A stretch of DNA of 64,000 nucleotides, from NCBI RefSeq assembly GCF_016860545.1, contig NZ_BNEB01000002.1:1-64000 (forward strand), read 5' to 3'. The position numbers were made by a program, and so were the translations under genes. This document shows, piece after piece, positions 1 through 7,645 of this stretch (its first letter is position 1; every line of letters begins with the position of its first letter). Under the pieces are notes generated by a model. It saw only the letters and a list, made by a program, of their open reading frames with translations. It had not been told where the DNA came from and made no database searches. The stretch is from Streptomyces asoensis. Lineage in GTDB: Bacteria; Actinomycetota; Actinomycetes; Streptomycetales; Streptomycetaceae.

Positions 1-1
1 C

Positions 2-613
2 ACCCGCGACCGCCTCACCACCGCCCAATGGCAACTCCACAAAGGCATCGACGCGGACACCCTCGCCGCCCTCCACGACGAGCTCTACCGACGCACCCTC
101 GACGGCCACTGGCCCGACACCGTCCTCACCCCCGGCGTCCGCGTCCGCACCGCAGGCCGCATCGCCACCACCCGGATCGAACTCCACCTCGAACACACCC
201 AGCAGAACACCCGCACCCGCCTCACCACCGACGCCGTCGTCCTCGCCACCGGACACCGCGAACGCCCCCTCGACCGCATCCTCGCCGGCCTCGACCCCTA
301 CATCCGCCGCGACAACAGCGAACGCCCCCGCATCGACGAACACTTCCGCCTCGTCCTCGACCCCTCCATCACCGCCACCGGCAGCAACGTCTACGTCCAG
401 AACGCCGAACGCCACACCCACGGCGTAGGCGCACCCGACCTCGGCCTCACCGCCTGGCGCGGCGCCACCATCCTCAACACCCTGACCGGCAAGGAGACCT
501 ACCCCCTCCCCACCCGAACCGCCTTCACCACCTTCGGACTCCACCAACCCCGACCCCGCGTCCCCCAAGCCCGCCAGGCACCCACCCTCACCCCCCTCGT
601 CGACCTGCGCTGA
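2..613 (+). CDS. L-lysine/ornithine N-monooxygenase, C-terminal part (5' end outside window)
   Basis: This is the last 203 codons of a flavin-dependent N-hydroxylating monooxygenase of the IucD/SidA/DesB type, which makes N-hydroxy-diamines for hydroxamate siderophores. The frame entering at base 2 reads without a stop to TGA at 611-613. It shows the family's C-terminal signature: VVLATGH, the stretch NVYVQNAERHTHGVGAPDL, an LTAWRGATIL helix, and LTGKETYPLPTRTAFTTFGL near the end. The FAD- and NADPH-binding glycine motifs lie upstream and cannot be seen. No other siderophore gene follows: the next gene is on the opposite strand, so any desferrioxamine-type partners must lie to the left. Lysine versus ornithine specificity cannot be decided from this fragment. 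Codons end mostly in C. Confidence 0.85.
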   Translation, partial: TRDRLTTAQWQLHKGIDADTLAALHDELYRRTLDGHWPDTVLTPGVRVRTAGRIATTRIELHLEHTQQNTRTRLTTDAVVLATGHRERPLDRILAGLDPYIRRDNSERPRIDEHFRLVLDPSITATGSNVYVQNAERHTHGVGAPDLGLTAWRGATILNTLTGKETYPLPTRTAFTTFGLHQPRPRVPQARQAPTLTPLVDLR

Positions 614-728
614 ACCCCACCACCCCCACCCGAGGCCCCCACGCGAAAGGCGGTGCCCCGCCGATGACCCACCAGGCCACCACACGGAACACCGCCCGAC
701 GCCGCCGCGGAACGACGACCCGCCGACC

Positions 729-2543
729 CTAGAAGACCGGCGTACCCTCACGCGTCAGCCGCCAGTCCACCGACGCGAAGTCCTTCGGATCCAGCACACC
801 CTTCGCCGTCACCCACTCCGAGATCCGCGTACGGATCTCCGTCGACTCCGACCACAGCTCCTGCGCCGACGCCACGTGCGGGAACGCCCCACCACCATTG
901 GCCCGGTAGTTGTTCACCGCCAGCACGAACTGCTGCGCGTCGTCCAACGGCGCACCACCGAACGTCAGGTTCGTGATCCGCGAACCCGCCGCCCGCGAGA
1001 TGTCGATGTCGTACGCCAGACCCGACACATAGTCGTAGTTGTAGTCCGGACGCCCCGCCGCGTTCGTCAGCTTCTCCGTGTCCACGGCCGCACCCACCGC
1101 CGTCTGCACGAAGTACTCCGCCGAATACTCCAGGTACGCCCGCACCTGCGCACCCGTCAGCAGCTTCGCCACCAGCGTGTTGTCGTACACGTACAGACTC
1201 GACAGATCCCGGATCGTCACCTGACCCGCCGGGATCTCCGACGTCCGCGAGAACGGCGAAGCCTGCGCGATCACCGGCAACGACGCGTACGACGTACCCG
1301 CCAGCGCCGCCTTGACGACGTCCTCCTGCACCTTCGTGATCAGGTCGATGATCGGCGCGTCCTTGAACCGCGCCTCCACCGTCGTCAACGTCTCCGTCGC
1401 CGTACCCACCACCTGGTTGACGTACGTCACGACCTTCGCGTGCTCGTCGCTCAACAGCTTCGTGATCTTCGGATCGTCCGCCACCGTGTTCGAGTTCAGC
1501 ACCTTCGAGGCGACGGACTCCACCGACCACCGCCCCTTCTCGAACACCAGCTGCACATCGAACACCGACAGCCGCTCCGCGTACGCCAACGGCTCCGACA
1601 GCACGACCGTCCGCCCGGACTTCGCGTTGACGACCTTCAACTCCGGGATCTCCACATGCGCGTGACCCACCAGCACCGCATCGATGTCCGGCACCTGCTG
1701 CGCCACCAACGCCGCCGAGTTCTCCACGTACGGCAACTGGTCACCGTACGACGACGTACCCGACGAACCCGAGTGCGCCGACACGATCACCACATCCGCA
1801 CCCAGCGACTTCAGCTTCGGCACCCACTTCGCCGCCTGCTCCTCCAGCCCCGGGAACGCCAGCTTGCCCTGCACGTACGCCTTGTCCCAGATCGCGATAC
1901 CCGGGTTCGTCAGCCCCAGCACCGCCACCTTCACCGGCGGCGCGCCCTTCACACAGAACGTCTTGATCACATACGGCCGGAACGCCGGCTTCAGGGTCTT
2001 CGCGTCGACCGCGTTCGCCCCCAGCAACGGGAACCGCAGCTGCGACTCGAACTTCCGCAGCGTCTCGATGCCGTAGTTGAACTCGTGATTGCCCAGCGCC
2101 GCCGCGTCGTACCCGATCGCGTTCATCGCCTGCGCCATCGGGTGCACCGGGCCACCCTTGGCGGTGATCGGGTCCACCTTCGCGTAGTAGTACGTCAACG
2201 GCGTGCCCTGGATCGTGTCACCCGCGTCCAGCAGCAGCACGTTCTCGCGCCCCTTCTCCTCCCGGATCCGGTTCACCAGCGTCGAGATACGCGCCAGTCC
2301 CTGCGCGTTGCCGGCCGCGTCCTTGTACTCCGCGTCCTTGAAGTAGTCCCAGTTGAAGACATGCCCGTGCAGGTCCGTCGTCCCCAGCACCGTCAGCGCG
2401 TACCGCTTGGGCTGCTTGCCCGGCTTAGCGGGCTTCCCCGCCTCCGCGGCCTGCGCCGCCGGAGCCGCGGCCGCACCCGCCAGCGCCACCCCCGCCCCGG
2501 TCACGGCGGACTTCTTCAGGAACTTCCGGCGATTCAACGGCAT
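729..2543 (-). CDS. Secreted 5'-nucleotidase / 2',3'-cyclic-nucleotide phosphodiesterase family metallophosphatase
   Basis: This 604-residue protein opens with a twin-arginine signal: NRRKFLKKS followed by a hydrophobic Ala/Gly stretch ending near APAAQA (residues 1-32). It is therefore probably exported folded by the Tat pathway. The N-terminal metallophosphoesterase domain carries the dinuclear metal ligands in order: TTDLHGH (D57, H59), DAGDTIQG, GNHEFNYG, AHSGSS and VGHAHVEIP. The C-terminal half is the substrate-specificity domain of 5'-nucleotidases, with an aromatic/Asn-rich segment (YNYDYVSGLAYDID, VNNYRANGGG). The likely role is extracellular dephosphorylation of nucleotides for phosphate and nucleoside scavenging. 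The gene is convergent with the monooxygenase and divergent from pyruvate kinase. Its codons end mostly in G or T, matching a local C-rich skew of the plus strand. Confidence 0.9.
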   Translation of the reverse strand: MPLNRRKFLKKSAVTGAGVALAGAAAAPAAQAAEAGKPAKPGKQPKRYALTVLGTTDLHGHVFNWDYFKDAEYKDAAGNAQGLARISTLVNRIREEKGRENVLLLDAGDTIQGTPLTYYYAKVDPITAKGGPVHPMAQAMNAIGYDAAALGNHEFNYGIETLRKFESQLRFPLLGANAVDAKTLKPAFRPYVIKTFCVKGAPPVKVAVLGLTNPGIAIWDKAYVQGKLAFPGLEEQAAKWVPKLKSLGADVVIVSAHSGSSGTSSYGDQLPYVENSAALVAQQVPDIDAVLVGHAHVEIPELKVVNAKSGRTVVLSEPLAYAERLSVFDVQLVFEKGRWSVESVASKVLNSNTVADDPKITKLLSDEHAKVVTYVNQVVGTATETLTTVEARFKDAPIIDLITKVQEDVVKAALAGTSYASLPVIAQASPFSRTSEIPAGQVTIRDLSSLYVYDNTLVAKLLTGAQVRAYLEYSAEYFVQTAVGAAVDTEKLTNAAGRPDYNYDYVSGLAYDIDISRAAGSRITNLTFGGAPLDDAQQFVLAVNNYRANGGGAFPHVASAQELWSESTEIRTRISEWVTAKGVLDPKDFASVDWRLTREGTPVF

Positions 2544-2987
2544 GTCTCAGGCTCCTCGGCGAACGGTGAACAACGCGCGTAGATTCTGACCCGGCCACCG
2601 CCGACGGCAACAGGTCCAGGAGGTTTCGATCTGGTGACCGGCAGGGTCAACTCCCCCCGGGGAACACACAAAGCCAGGACAAGATGGGACGTACGACCTC
2701 CCTCCCCGGGAGAGATACCCGGCGTCGTCCGTCCGGCCCCGTCCGGCCCCGCCCTCGGGGGCGAGGCGACACCCGCCCCGCCGCAAACCCACCCGCCCCG
2801 TGAATTCACCCATTCGGCCAAACGCGTCATACACAGGGTTACCGAAAACAGAAACAAACGCTCATCGGAGCGGCGGCCCGCACAATGTACGAGCCGACAA
2901 CAGTTGACAACAACCCTTCACCCAAAGGTTGTTGAGCCGACATGCCCCCCAAATTCCCTACCCACCGGTAAGACATAAGCTCGAAAC
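2544..2987. promoter_or_regulatory. 444-bp divergent intergenic region between 5'-nucleotidase and pyk
   Basis: No convincing gene is present; an open frame across 2634-2978 has poor codon use and no ribosome-binding site. The region is less GC-rich than its flanks around 2810-2985, as expected for promoters. A perfect 8-bp inverted repeat lies at 2908-2915 and 2927-2934 with an 11-nt spacer. The hexamer TTGACA (2904-2909), a consensus -35 sequence, overlaps the left arm. No equally good -10 element was found 16-19 bases downstream. The repeat could be an operator acting on pyk, about 55 bases before its start codon. Confidence 0.5.
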
Positions 2988-4424
2988 ATGCGCCGAGCAA
3001 AAATCGTCTGCACCCTGGGCCCCGCCACCGACACCTACGACCAGATCAAAGCCCTGGTCGACGCCGGAATGGACGTAGCCCGCCTCAACCTCAGCCACGG
3101 CGGCCACGCCGAGCACGAGGAGCGCTACCAGCGCGTCCGCAAGGCTTCCGACGAAACCGGCCGCAGCGTCGGCCTCCTCGCCGACCTTCAAGGCCCGAAG
3201 ATCCGACTCGGCACCTTCACCGAAGGCCCCGTACTCCTCGAACGCGGCGACACCTTCACCATCACCGTCGAAGAAGGCACCGAAGGCGACCGCCACCACT
3301 GCGGCACCACCTACGCCGGCCTCGCCACCGACGTCACCACCGGCGAACGCATCCTCGTCGACGACGGCAAAGTCAGCCTCGAAGTCACCCACGTCGACGG
3401 CCCCCGGATCCACACCCGCGTCCTCGACGGCGGCGTGATCTCCGACCACAAAGGCCTCAACCTCCCCGGCGTCGCCGTCTCGGTCCCCGCCCTGACCAAG
3501 AAGGACGAGGACGACCTCCGCTGGGCCCTGCGCACCGGCTTCGACGTCATCGCCCTCTCCTTCGTCCGCACCGGCCGTGACATCCTCGACGTCCACCGCA
3601 TCATGGACGAGGAAGGCCGCCGCCTCCCCGTCATCGCCAAGATCGAGAAACCCCAGGCCGTCGAGAACATCGACGACATCGTCGCCGCCTTCGACGGCAT
3701 CATGGTCGCCCGCGGCGACCTCGGCGTCGAAATGCCCCTCGAACAAGTCCCCCTCGTTCAAAAACGCGCCGTCAAACTCGCCAAGCGCAACGCCAAACCC
3801 GTCATCGTCGCCACCCAGATGCTCGACTCCATGATCGAGAACTCCCGCCCCACCAGGGCCGAGGCATCCGACGTCGCCAACGCGATCATCGACGGCACCG
3901 ACGCCGTCATGCTCTCCGGCGAGACCAGCGTCGGCGCCCACGCCGTCCAGACCGTCCGCACCATGGCCAAGATCGTCGCAGCGGCCGAGGAGGACATCCT
4001 CGCCAAGGGACTCCCACCCCTCACCGAATCCAACAAACCGCGCACCCAAGGCGGAGCCGTCGCCCGCGCCGCCGCCGAGATCGGCGACTTCCTCGACGCC
4101 GAATTCCTCGTCGCCTTCACCCAGACCGGCGACACCGTCCGCCGCCTCTCCCGCTACCGCTCCCCGATCCCGCTCCTCGCCTTCACCCCCGAACCGGCGA
4201 CCCGCTCCCAGCTGAACCTCACCTGGGGTGTCGAGACGTTCCTCGGCCCGCAGGTGGACTCCACGGACGCGATGGTCGACCAGGTGGACGAGCACCTGCT
4301 GCGCCACGGCCGGTGCCGCAAGGGTGACGTCGTCGTCATCACGGCGGGTTCCCCTCCGGGCGTCTCGGGCTCGACCAACCTGGTCCGCGTCCACCACGTC
4401 GGCGAGGACGACACCCCGAAGTAG
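2988..4424 (+). CDS. pyk: Pyruvate kinase
   Basis: Pyruvate kinase converts phosphoenolpyruvate and ADP to pyruvate and ATP, the last step of glycolysis, in the cytoplasm. The protein has 478 residues, normal for the family, and starts at the canonical MRRAKIVCTLGPA. The (beta/alpha)8 barrel carries the RLNLSHG motif, the catalytic lysine in VIAKIEKPQAVENID, the Mg-binding segment DGIMVARGDLGVEM, and the hallmark PVIVATQMLDSMI and RAEASDVANAIIDGTDAVMLSGETSVG region. The C-terminal effector domain ends with VVITAGSPPGVSGSTNLV. The ATG has only a weak Shine-Dalgarno sequence. Codon choice changes within the gene near 4190-4215: upstream Thr and Ala codons are almost all ACC and GCC, downstream ACG and GCG become frequent. 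Streptomyces usually has two pyk genes; which one this is cannot be told here. Confidence 0.97.
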   Translation: MRRAKIVCTLGPATDTYDQIKALVDAGMDVARLNLSHGGHAEHEERYQRVRKASDETGRSVGLLADLQGPKIRLGTFTEGPVLLERGDTFTITVEEGTEGDRHHCGTTYAGLATDVTTGERILVDDGKVSLEVTHVDGPRIHTRVLDGGVISDHKGLNLPGVAVSVPALTKKDEDDLRWALRTGFDVIALSFVRTGRDILDVHRIMDEEGRRLPVIAKIEKPQAVENIDDIVAAFDGIMVARGDLGVEMPLEQVPLVQKRAVKLAKRNAKPVIVATQMLDSMIENSRPTRAEASDVANAIIDGTDAVMLSGETSVGAHAVQTVRTMAKIVAAAEEDILAKGLPPLTESNKPRTQGGAVARAAAEIGDFLDAEFLVAFTQTGDTVRRLSRYRSPIPLLAFTPEPATRSQLNLTWGVETFLGPQVDSTDAMVDQVDEHLLRHGRCRKGDVVVITAGSPPGVSGSTNLVRVHHVGEDDTPK

Positions 4425-4427
4425 GTG

Positions 4428-5009
4428 TCAGTACTTGGGCCCCACGTGGGCGTCGAGTAGGGCGACGGAGGCCTTCTCGGCGATGGACACGTTCCTCAGG
4501 TTCTGCATTCTCCATTCGACTCCGAGCCGGTCGAGGGCATCGGTGAACAGGCCGATGATGTCGCCCGACAGATTCGTGAAGAAGTAGCGCGGGTAGGCGT
4601 AGCGCTTGCGTTCACCGCCGACGGTCCGCTCGGTCCAGTTGGTGATCCGGCAGCCGTCCGAATGGATGAGGCCGCGAACGAACTCCCACGGATGTTCGTC
4701 GACGATGGCCTGCTGCCAGGGTTCCAGGGCGATCCGCCGCTCGTGCTTCTTGCCGGGGCCGTGCTGCGGGAACAGATGCGGCCAGTGAGCGTAGTAGCCG
4801 ACCACGGACACACACCCCGGAGCCTTCACGCGATGCGCGGTGCGTGCGGGGCTGACGGCCCGGACGGCTGCTTCACATGCGTCGATGAGTCGGTTCTGCC
4901 AGGATCGAATTGCCGCGCGCGAGATGCCTGTTTCCCGGCTGACGGAGTTCAGGCTGCGGCCCTGCGCAACCAGCGCGATCGCTCGCCTTCGCGTGCTGAC
5001 GTCGTACAT
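4428..5009 (-). CDS. HTH / LAGLIDADG-like endonuclease-type protein
   Basis: The 193-residue protein has two visible parts. Residues 1-45 form a helix-turn-helix of the transposase/resolvase kind (RRRAIALVAQGRSLNSVSRETGISRAAIRSWQNRL). From about residue 110 there is a single LAGLIDADG-like motif, FVRGLIHSDGC, with the conserved G-L-I, the acidic residue and the final G in place. It is followed by a typical second strand-helix unit, YPRYFFTNLSGDIIGLFTDALDRLGV. One-motif LAGLIDADG proteins act as homodimers, as homing endonucleases or, in WhiA, as DNA-binding regulators; here the HTH comes first, the reverse of WhiA. It stops 3 bases from the pyk stop (convergent) and lies downstream of, and in line with, the tRNA at 5116-5190, separated from it by a terminator. 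Whether it cuts DNA or is domesticated is unknown. Confidence 0.65.
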   Translation of the reverse strand: MYDVSTRRRAIALVAQGRSLNSVSRETGISRAAIRSWQNRLIDACEAAVRAVSPARTAHRVKAPGCVSVVGYYAHWPHLFPQHGPGKKHERRIALEPWQQAIVDEHPWEFVRGLIHSDGCRITNWTERTVGGERKRYAYPRYFFTNLSGDIIGLFTDALDRLGVEWRMQNLRNVSIAEKASVALLDAHVGPKY

Positions 5010-5045
5010 GTGCCCACTTTGTGAGCGTGATCGCGGCGAGACGCA

Positions 5046-5084
5046 GCAAAAAGCGGATGTTCACGAGAACGTGGACATCCGCTT
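5046..5084 (-). terminator. Rho-independent terminator after the tRNA
   Basis: Inverted repeat with arms 5051-5064 and 5071-5084 (one G-T mismatch) around a 6-nt loop. Read on the minus strand the hairpin is followed by a run of T, so it should stop transcription of the tRNA before the HTH-LAGLIDADG gene. Confidence 0.75.
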
Positions 5085-5115
5085 GTGAATGGCAACCTTG
5101 GAATTCAAGGAAAAG

Positions 5116-5190
5116 TGCCCCAGGTGGGATTCGAACCCACACTGTCCGCTGTTTGAGAGCGGCCTCTCTGACCAGTTGGAGTACTGGGGC
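5116..5190 (-). tRNA. tRNA with CAA (Leu) anticodon but short variable loop
   Basis: A 75-nt cloverleaf reads on the minus strand. It has acceptor GCCCCAG/CTGGGGC plus discriminator A, anticodon stem CCGCT/AGCGG with loop CTCAAAC (anticodon CAA), and T-arm GTGGG-TTCGAAT-CCCAC. The CCA end is not encoded. The anticodon says leucine (UUG codons). The D-arm is leucine-like, with a 3-bp stem CTC/GAG and loop containing AA and GG. Bacterial tRNA-Leu, however, is class II with a long variable arm, while here the variable loop is only five bases (ACAGT, 5145-5141). The molecule is therefore a class I-shaped tRNA with a Leu anticodon, and whether LeuRS charges it is uncertain. Confidence 0.9.
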
Positions 5191-5289
5191 CTTAGAAAGA
5201 AAGGAGAAGTGCAACCCCTCGCGCACCCACCTTACCGCAGCTAGGTAGGCTCTTGTCAGCAGTGCCCCTGCCCTGAACGAGGAGCCCCC

Positions 5290-5946
5290 GTGACCGCCCC
5301 CGAGTCGCCCCAGCCCGTGGACGCGCCCGACGACGACAAGTCGCACGTACCTCCGCTGACGACCCGCGTCGTCATCGCCGAGGACGAGGCCCTGATCCGC
5401 CTCGACCTCAAAGAGATGCTGGAGGAGGAGGGCTACAGCGTCGTGGGCGAGGCCGGCGACGGTGAGCAGGCGATCGAGCTGGCCCGCGAGCACAAGCCGG
5501 ATCTGGTCATCCTCGACGTGAAGATGCCCAAGCTGGACGGCATCTCCGCGGCCGAGAAGATCGCCGAGGAGCGTATCGCCCCCGTCCTGATGCTGACCGC
5601 GTTCTCGCAGCGCGACCTCGTCGAGCGCGCGCGTGACGCGGGTGCGATGGCGTACCTGGTGAAGCCGTTCAGCAAGAGCGACGTCGTCCCGGCGATCGAG
5701 ATGGCCGTGTCCCGGTTCACGGAGCTGCGCGAGCTGGAGAACGAGGTCGCGGACCTGACGCTGCGGCTGGAGACCCGCAAGCTGGTGGACCGGGCGAAGT
5801 CGATCCTCCAGACGGAGTACGGGCTGACGGAGCCGGCGGCGTTCCGGTGGATCCAGAAGACGTCGATGGACCGGCGGATGTCGATGCAGCAGGTCGCCGA
5901 GGCGGTCATCCAGGACGCCGACGAGAAGAAGTCGTCCAAGGGCTGA
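5290..5946 (+). CDS. ANTAR-domain response regulator (PdtaR-like)
   Basis: The product is 218 residues with a GTG start preceded by GAGGAG. After a roughly 25-residue flexible leader comes a receiver domain with the acidic pair in VVIAEDEALIR, phospho-acceptor D76 in VILDVKMPKLDG, and the conserved lysine in AYLVKPF. A coiled linker (ELRELENEVADLTLRLETRK) leads to a C-terminal ANTAR domain (VDRAKSILQTEYGLTEPAAFRWIQKTSMDRRMSMQQVAEAVI). ANTAR proteins bind tandem stem-loops in nascent RNA and prevent termination. The gene lies between pyk and the Liv transporter, an order I recall from other Streptomyces. The cognate histidine kinase is not in the window. Its promoter must share the 100-bp gap with that of the divergent tRNA. 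Confidence 0.93.
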   Translation: MTAPESPQPVDAPDDDKSHVPPLTTRVVIAEDEALIRLDLKEMLEEEGYSVVGEAGDGEQAIELAREHKPDLVILDVKMPKLDGISAAEKIAEERIAPVLMLTAFSQRDLVERARDAGAMAYLVKPFSKSDVVPAIEMAVSRFTELRELENEVADLTLRLETRKLVDRAKSILQTEYGLTEPAAFRWIQKTSMDRRMSMQQVAEAVIQDADEKKSSKG

Positions 5947-5970
5947 GCGAGGTTTCGCCCCGTACGACGA

Positions 5971-6001
5971 AGGCCCGCGCCCGGAGAAGGGGCGCGGGCC
6001 T
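5971..6001. terminator. Bidirectional terminator between response regulator and livF
   Basis: Perfect 11-bp GC arms at 5972-5982 and 5990-6000 (extended by the A-T pair 5971/6001) with a 7-nt loop lie between two convergent genes. Confidence 0.75.
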
Positions 6002-6021
6002 CGTCGTGTGCGAGGGGCTGC

Positions 6022-6738
6022 TCAGTCCTCGCCGAGGTAGGCCTTGCGGACGGACTCGTCGTGCAGGAGGTCCTGTCCGGTGCCGGAGAGGACGATCTTG
6101 CCGATCTCCATGACGTGGCCGTGGTCGGCGAGCGACAGTGCGGCCTGGGCGTTCTGCTCGATGAGCAGGATGGTCATGCCCTGGGACTTGAGTTCGGCGA
6201 TGGTGGACATGATCTTCTGCATCATGATGGGGGAGAGGCCCATGGAGGGCTCGTCCAGCATGAGCAGTTTGGGCTGGGACATGAGGGCGCGGCCCATGGC
6301 GAGCATCTGCTGTTCGCCGCCGGAGAGGGTTCCGGCGGCCTGCTTGCGGCGTTCTCCCAGGATGGGGAAGAGGTCGTAGGCGCGCTGGATGTCCTTCTCG
6401 ATGCCTGCCTTGTCGCTGCGGAGGAAGGCGCCGAGGCGGAGGTTGTCCTCGATGGTCATGCGCGGGAAGATGTGCCGCCCCTCGGGGGAGTGGGCGAGTC
6501 CGAGCGCGACGATGTCGTGCGCGGGGGTCTTCTTGAGGGACTTCCCGTTGAACTTGATCTGGCCGCCGACGGGCTTGAGGAGGCCGGAGAGGGTGCGCAG
6601 GGTGGTGGTCTTGCCTGCGCCGTTGGTGCCGATCAGGGTGACGACCTCGCCGGCCTCGACCTTGAACGAGATGCCTTTGACGGCTTCGATCTTGCCGTAG
6701 GCGACCCGGAGGTCTTCGACTTCGAGCAGTGCGGTCAT
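6022..6738 (-). CDS. livF: Branched-chain amino acid ABC transporter ATPase LivF
   Basis: This 238-residue ABC ATPase is the second nucleotide-binding subunit of a Liv (HAAT family) importer. It has Walker A GTNGAGKTT near residue 37, Q-loop region PEGRHIFPRMTI, signature LSGGEQQMLAMGRALM, Walker B LLMLDEPSMGLSP and switch histidine region LIEQNAQ. The compact length and the LSGGEQQ signature fit LivF rather than LivG. It is the last gene of the livKHMGF order, and its ATG overlaps the livG stop by 4 bases, so the two are translationally coupled. The complex sits on the cytoplasmic side of the membrane and drives uptake of leucine, isoleucine and valine or related amides. The exact substrate cannot be read from sequence. 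Confidence 0.95.
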   Translation of the reverse strand: MTALLEVEDLRVAYGKIEAVKGISFKVEAGEVVTLIGTNGAGKTTTLRTLSGLLKPVGGQIKFNGKSLKKTPAHDIVALGLAHSPEGRHIFPRMTIEDNLRLGAFLRSDKAGIEKDIQRAYDLFPILGERRKQAAGTLSGGEQQMLAMGRALMSQPKLLMLDEPSMGLSPIMMQKIMSTIAELKSQGMTILLIEQNAQAALSLADHGHVMEIGKIVLSGTGQDLLHDESVRKAYLGED

Positions 6739-7640
6739 CGGTCGTTCTCCTTGCCGGGCACGGCGTCCGTCGGGGTTGCGGCGCTGTCGGCGTTGGCCTC
6801 GGCGGCCTCGACTTCGGCGATCTCTTCGTCGCCGGGGGCGTTCTCGAAGGGTTCGCCGAGGTAGGCGGCGACGACTCGTTCGTCGCCCTGGACGGTGGCG
6901 CTGTCGCCTTCGACGAGTTTTTCGCCTTGGACGAGGACGGCGACGCGGTCGCAGAGGTTGAAGATGAAGCGCATGTCGTGCTCGATGACGAGGACGGCGA
7001 TGCCCTTGTCGCGGATGGCGAAGACGAGTTCTTCGGTCGCGCGGGTTTCCTGGGGGTTCATGCCGGCGGTGGGCTCGTCGAGGAGGAGGAGTCCGGGTTC
7101 GCTGGCGAGGGCGCGGGCGATCTCGAGCTTGCGCTGTTCGCCGTAGGGGAGGTTGCGGGCCAGGTGGTCGGCCTTCTTCTCCAGGCCGATGAACTCGAGG
7201 AGTTCCATGGCGCGTTCGCGGGAGGCGGCTTCGGCTCGGTGGAAGCCGGGCAGGCGCAGGACGGCCGACCAGAAGCCTTCTTTGGTGCGGGTGTGGCGGC
7301 CGACGAGGACGTTCTCGAGGACCGTCATGTTGGCGAAGAGGCGGATGTTCTGGAAGGTGCGGGCGATACCGGCCGCGGTGACCTTGAAGGATTTCGGGGG
7401 AAGGACTTTGTCCTTGTAGCGGACTTCGCCTTCGGTGGGGATGTAGAGGCCGGTGAGGCAGTTGAAGAAGGTGGTCTTGCCGGCTCCGTTGGGGCCGATG
7501 AGGCCGACGATCTCTCCGGCGTTGACGTGGAGGTCGACGTCGCGGACGGCGGTGAGGCCGCCGAAGCGCATGGTGACGCCGCGGGCGTCGAGCACCCTTT
7601 CGCCGGTGGGGGCGACCGTGGTGGTGGTGTCGGTGGTCAT
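6735..7640 (-). CDS. livG: Branched-chain amino acid ABC transporter ATPase LivG
   Basis: The first ATPase of the Liv importer, 301 residues. Walker A GPNGAGKTTFFN lies near residue 43, followed by the LivG-type insert with FQNIRLFANMTVLENVLVGRH, a degenerate signature region LPYGEQRKLEIARAL, Walker B LLLLDEPTAGMNP and a C-terminal LivG region with the HDMRFIF switch. It carries a longer Asp/Glu/Ala-rich C-terminal tail (about residues 270-301) than typical LivG, probably disordered. It overlaps livF by 4 bases and begins 5 bases after livM ends. Confidence 0.95.
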   Translation of the reverse strand: MTTDTTTTVAPTGERVLDARGVTMRFGGLTAVRDVDLHVNAGEIVGLIGPNGAGKTTFFNCLTGLYIPTEGEVRYKDKVLPPKSFKVTAAGIARTFQNIRLFANMTVLENVLVGRHTRTKEGFWSAVLRLPGFHRAEAASRERAMELLEFIGLEKKADHLARNLPYGEQRKLEIARALASEPGLLLLDEPTAGMNPQETRATEELVFAIRDKGIAVLVIEHDMRFIFNLCDRVAVLVQGEKLVEGDSATVQGDERVVAAYLGEPFENAPGDEEIAEVEAAEANADSAATPTDAVPGKENDR

Positions 7641-7645
7641 GGTGG

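Noticed and set aside
876..2582. Long Arg/His-rich open frame opposite the 5'-nucleotidase
   Set aside because: Composition is that of an antisense frame in GC-rich DNA; the minus-strand protein has complete family motifs.
2634..2978. Possible 114-codon gene upstream of pyk
   Set aside because: Poor codon pattern, no ribosome-binding site, and it covers the likely pyk promoter.
5100..5200. tRNA as attachment site of an integrated element
   Set aside because: No repeat of the tRNA 3' end, integrase or excisionase is visible nearby.
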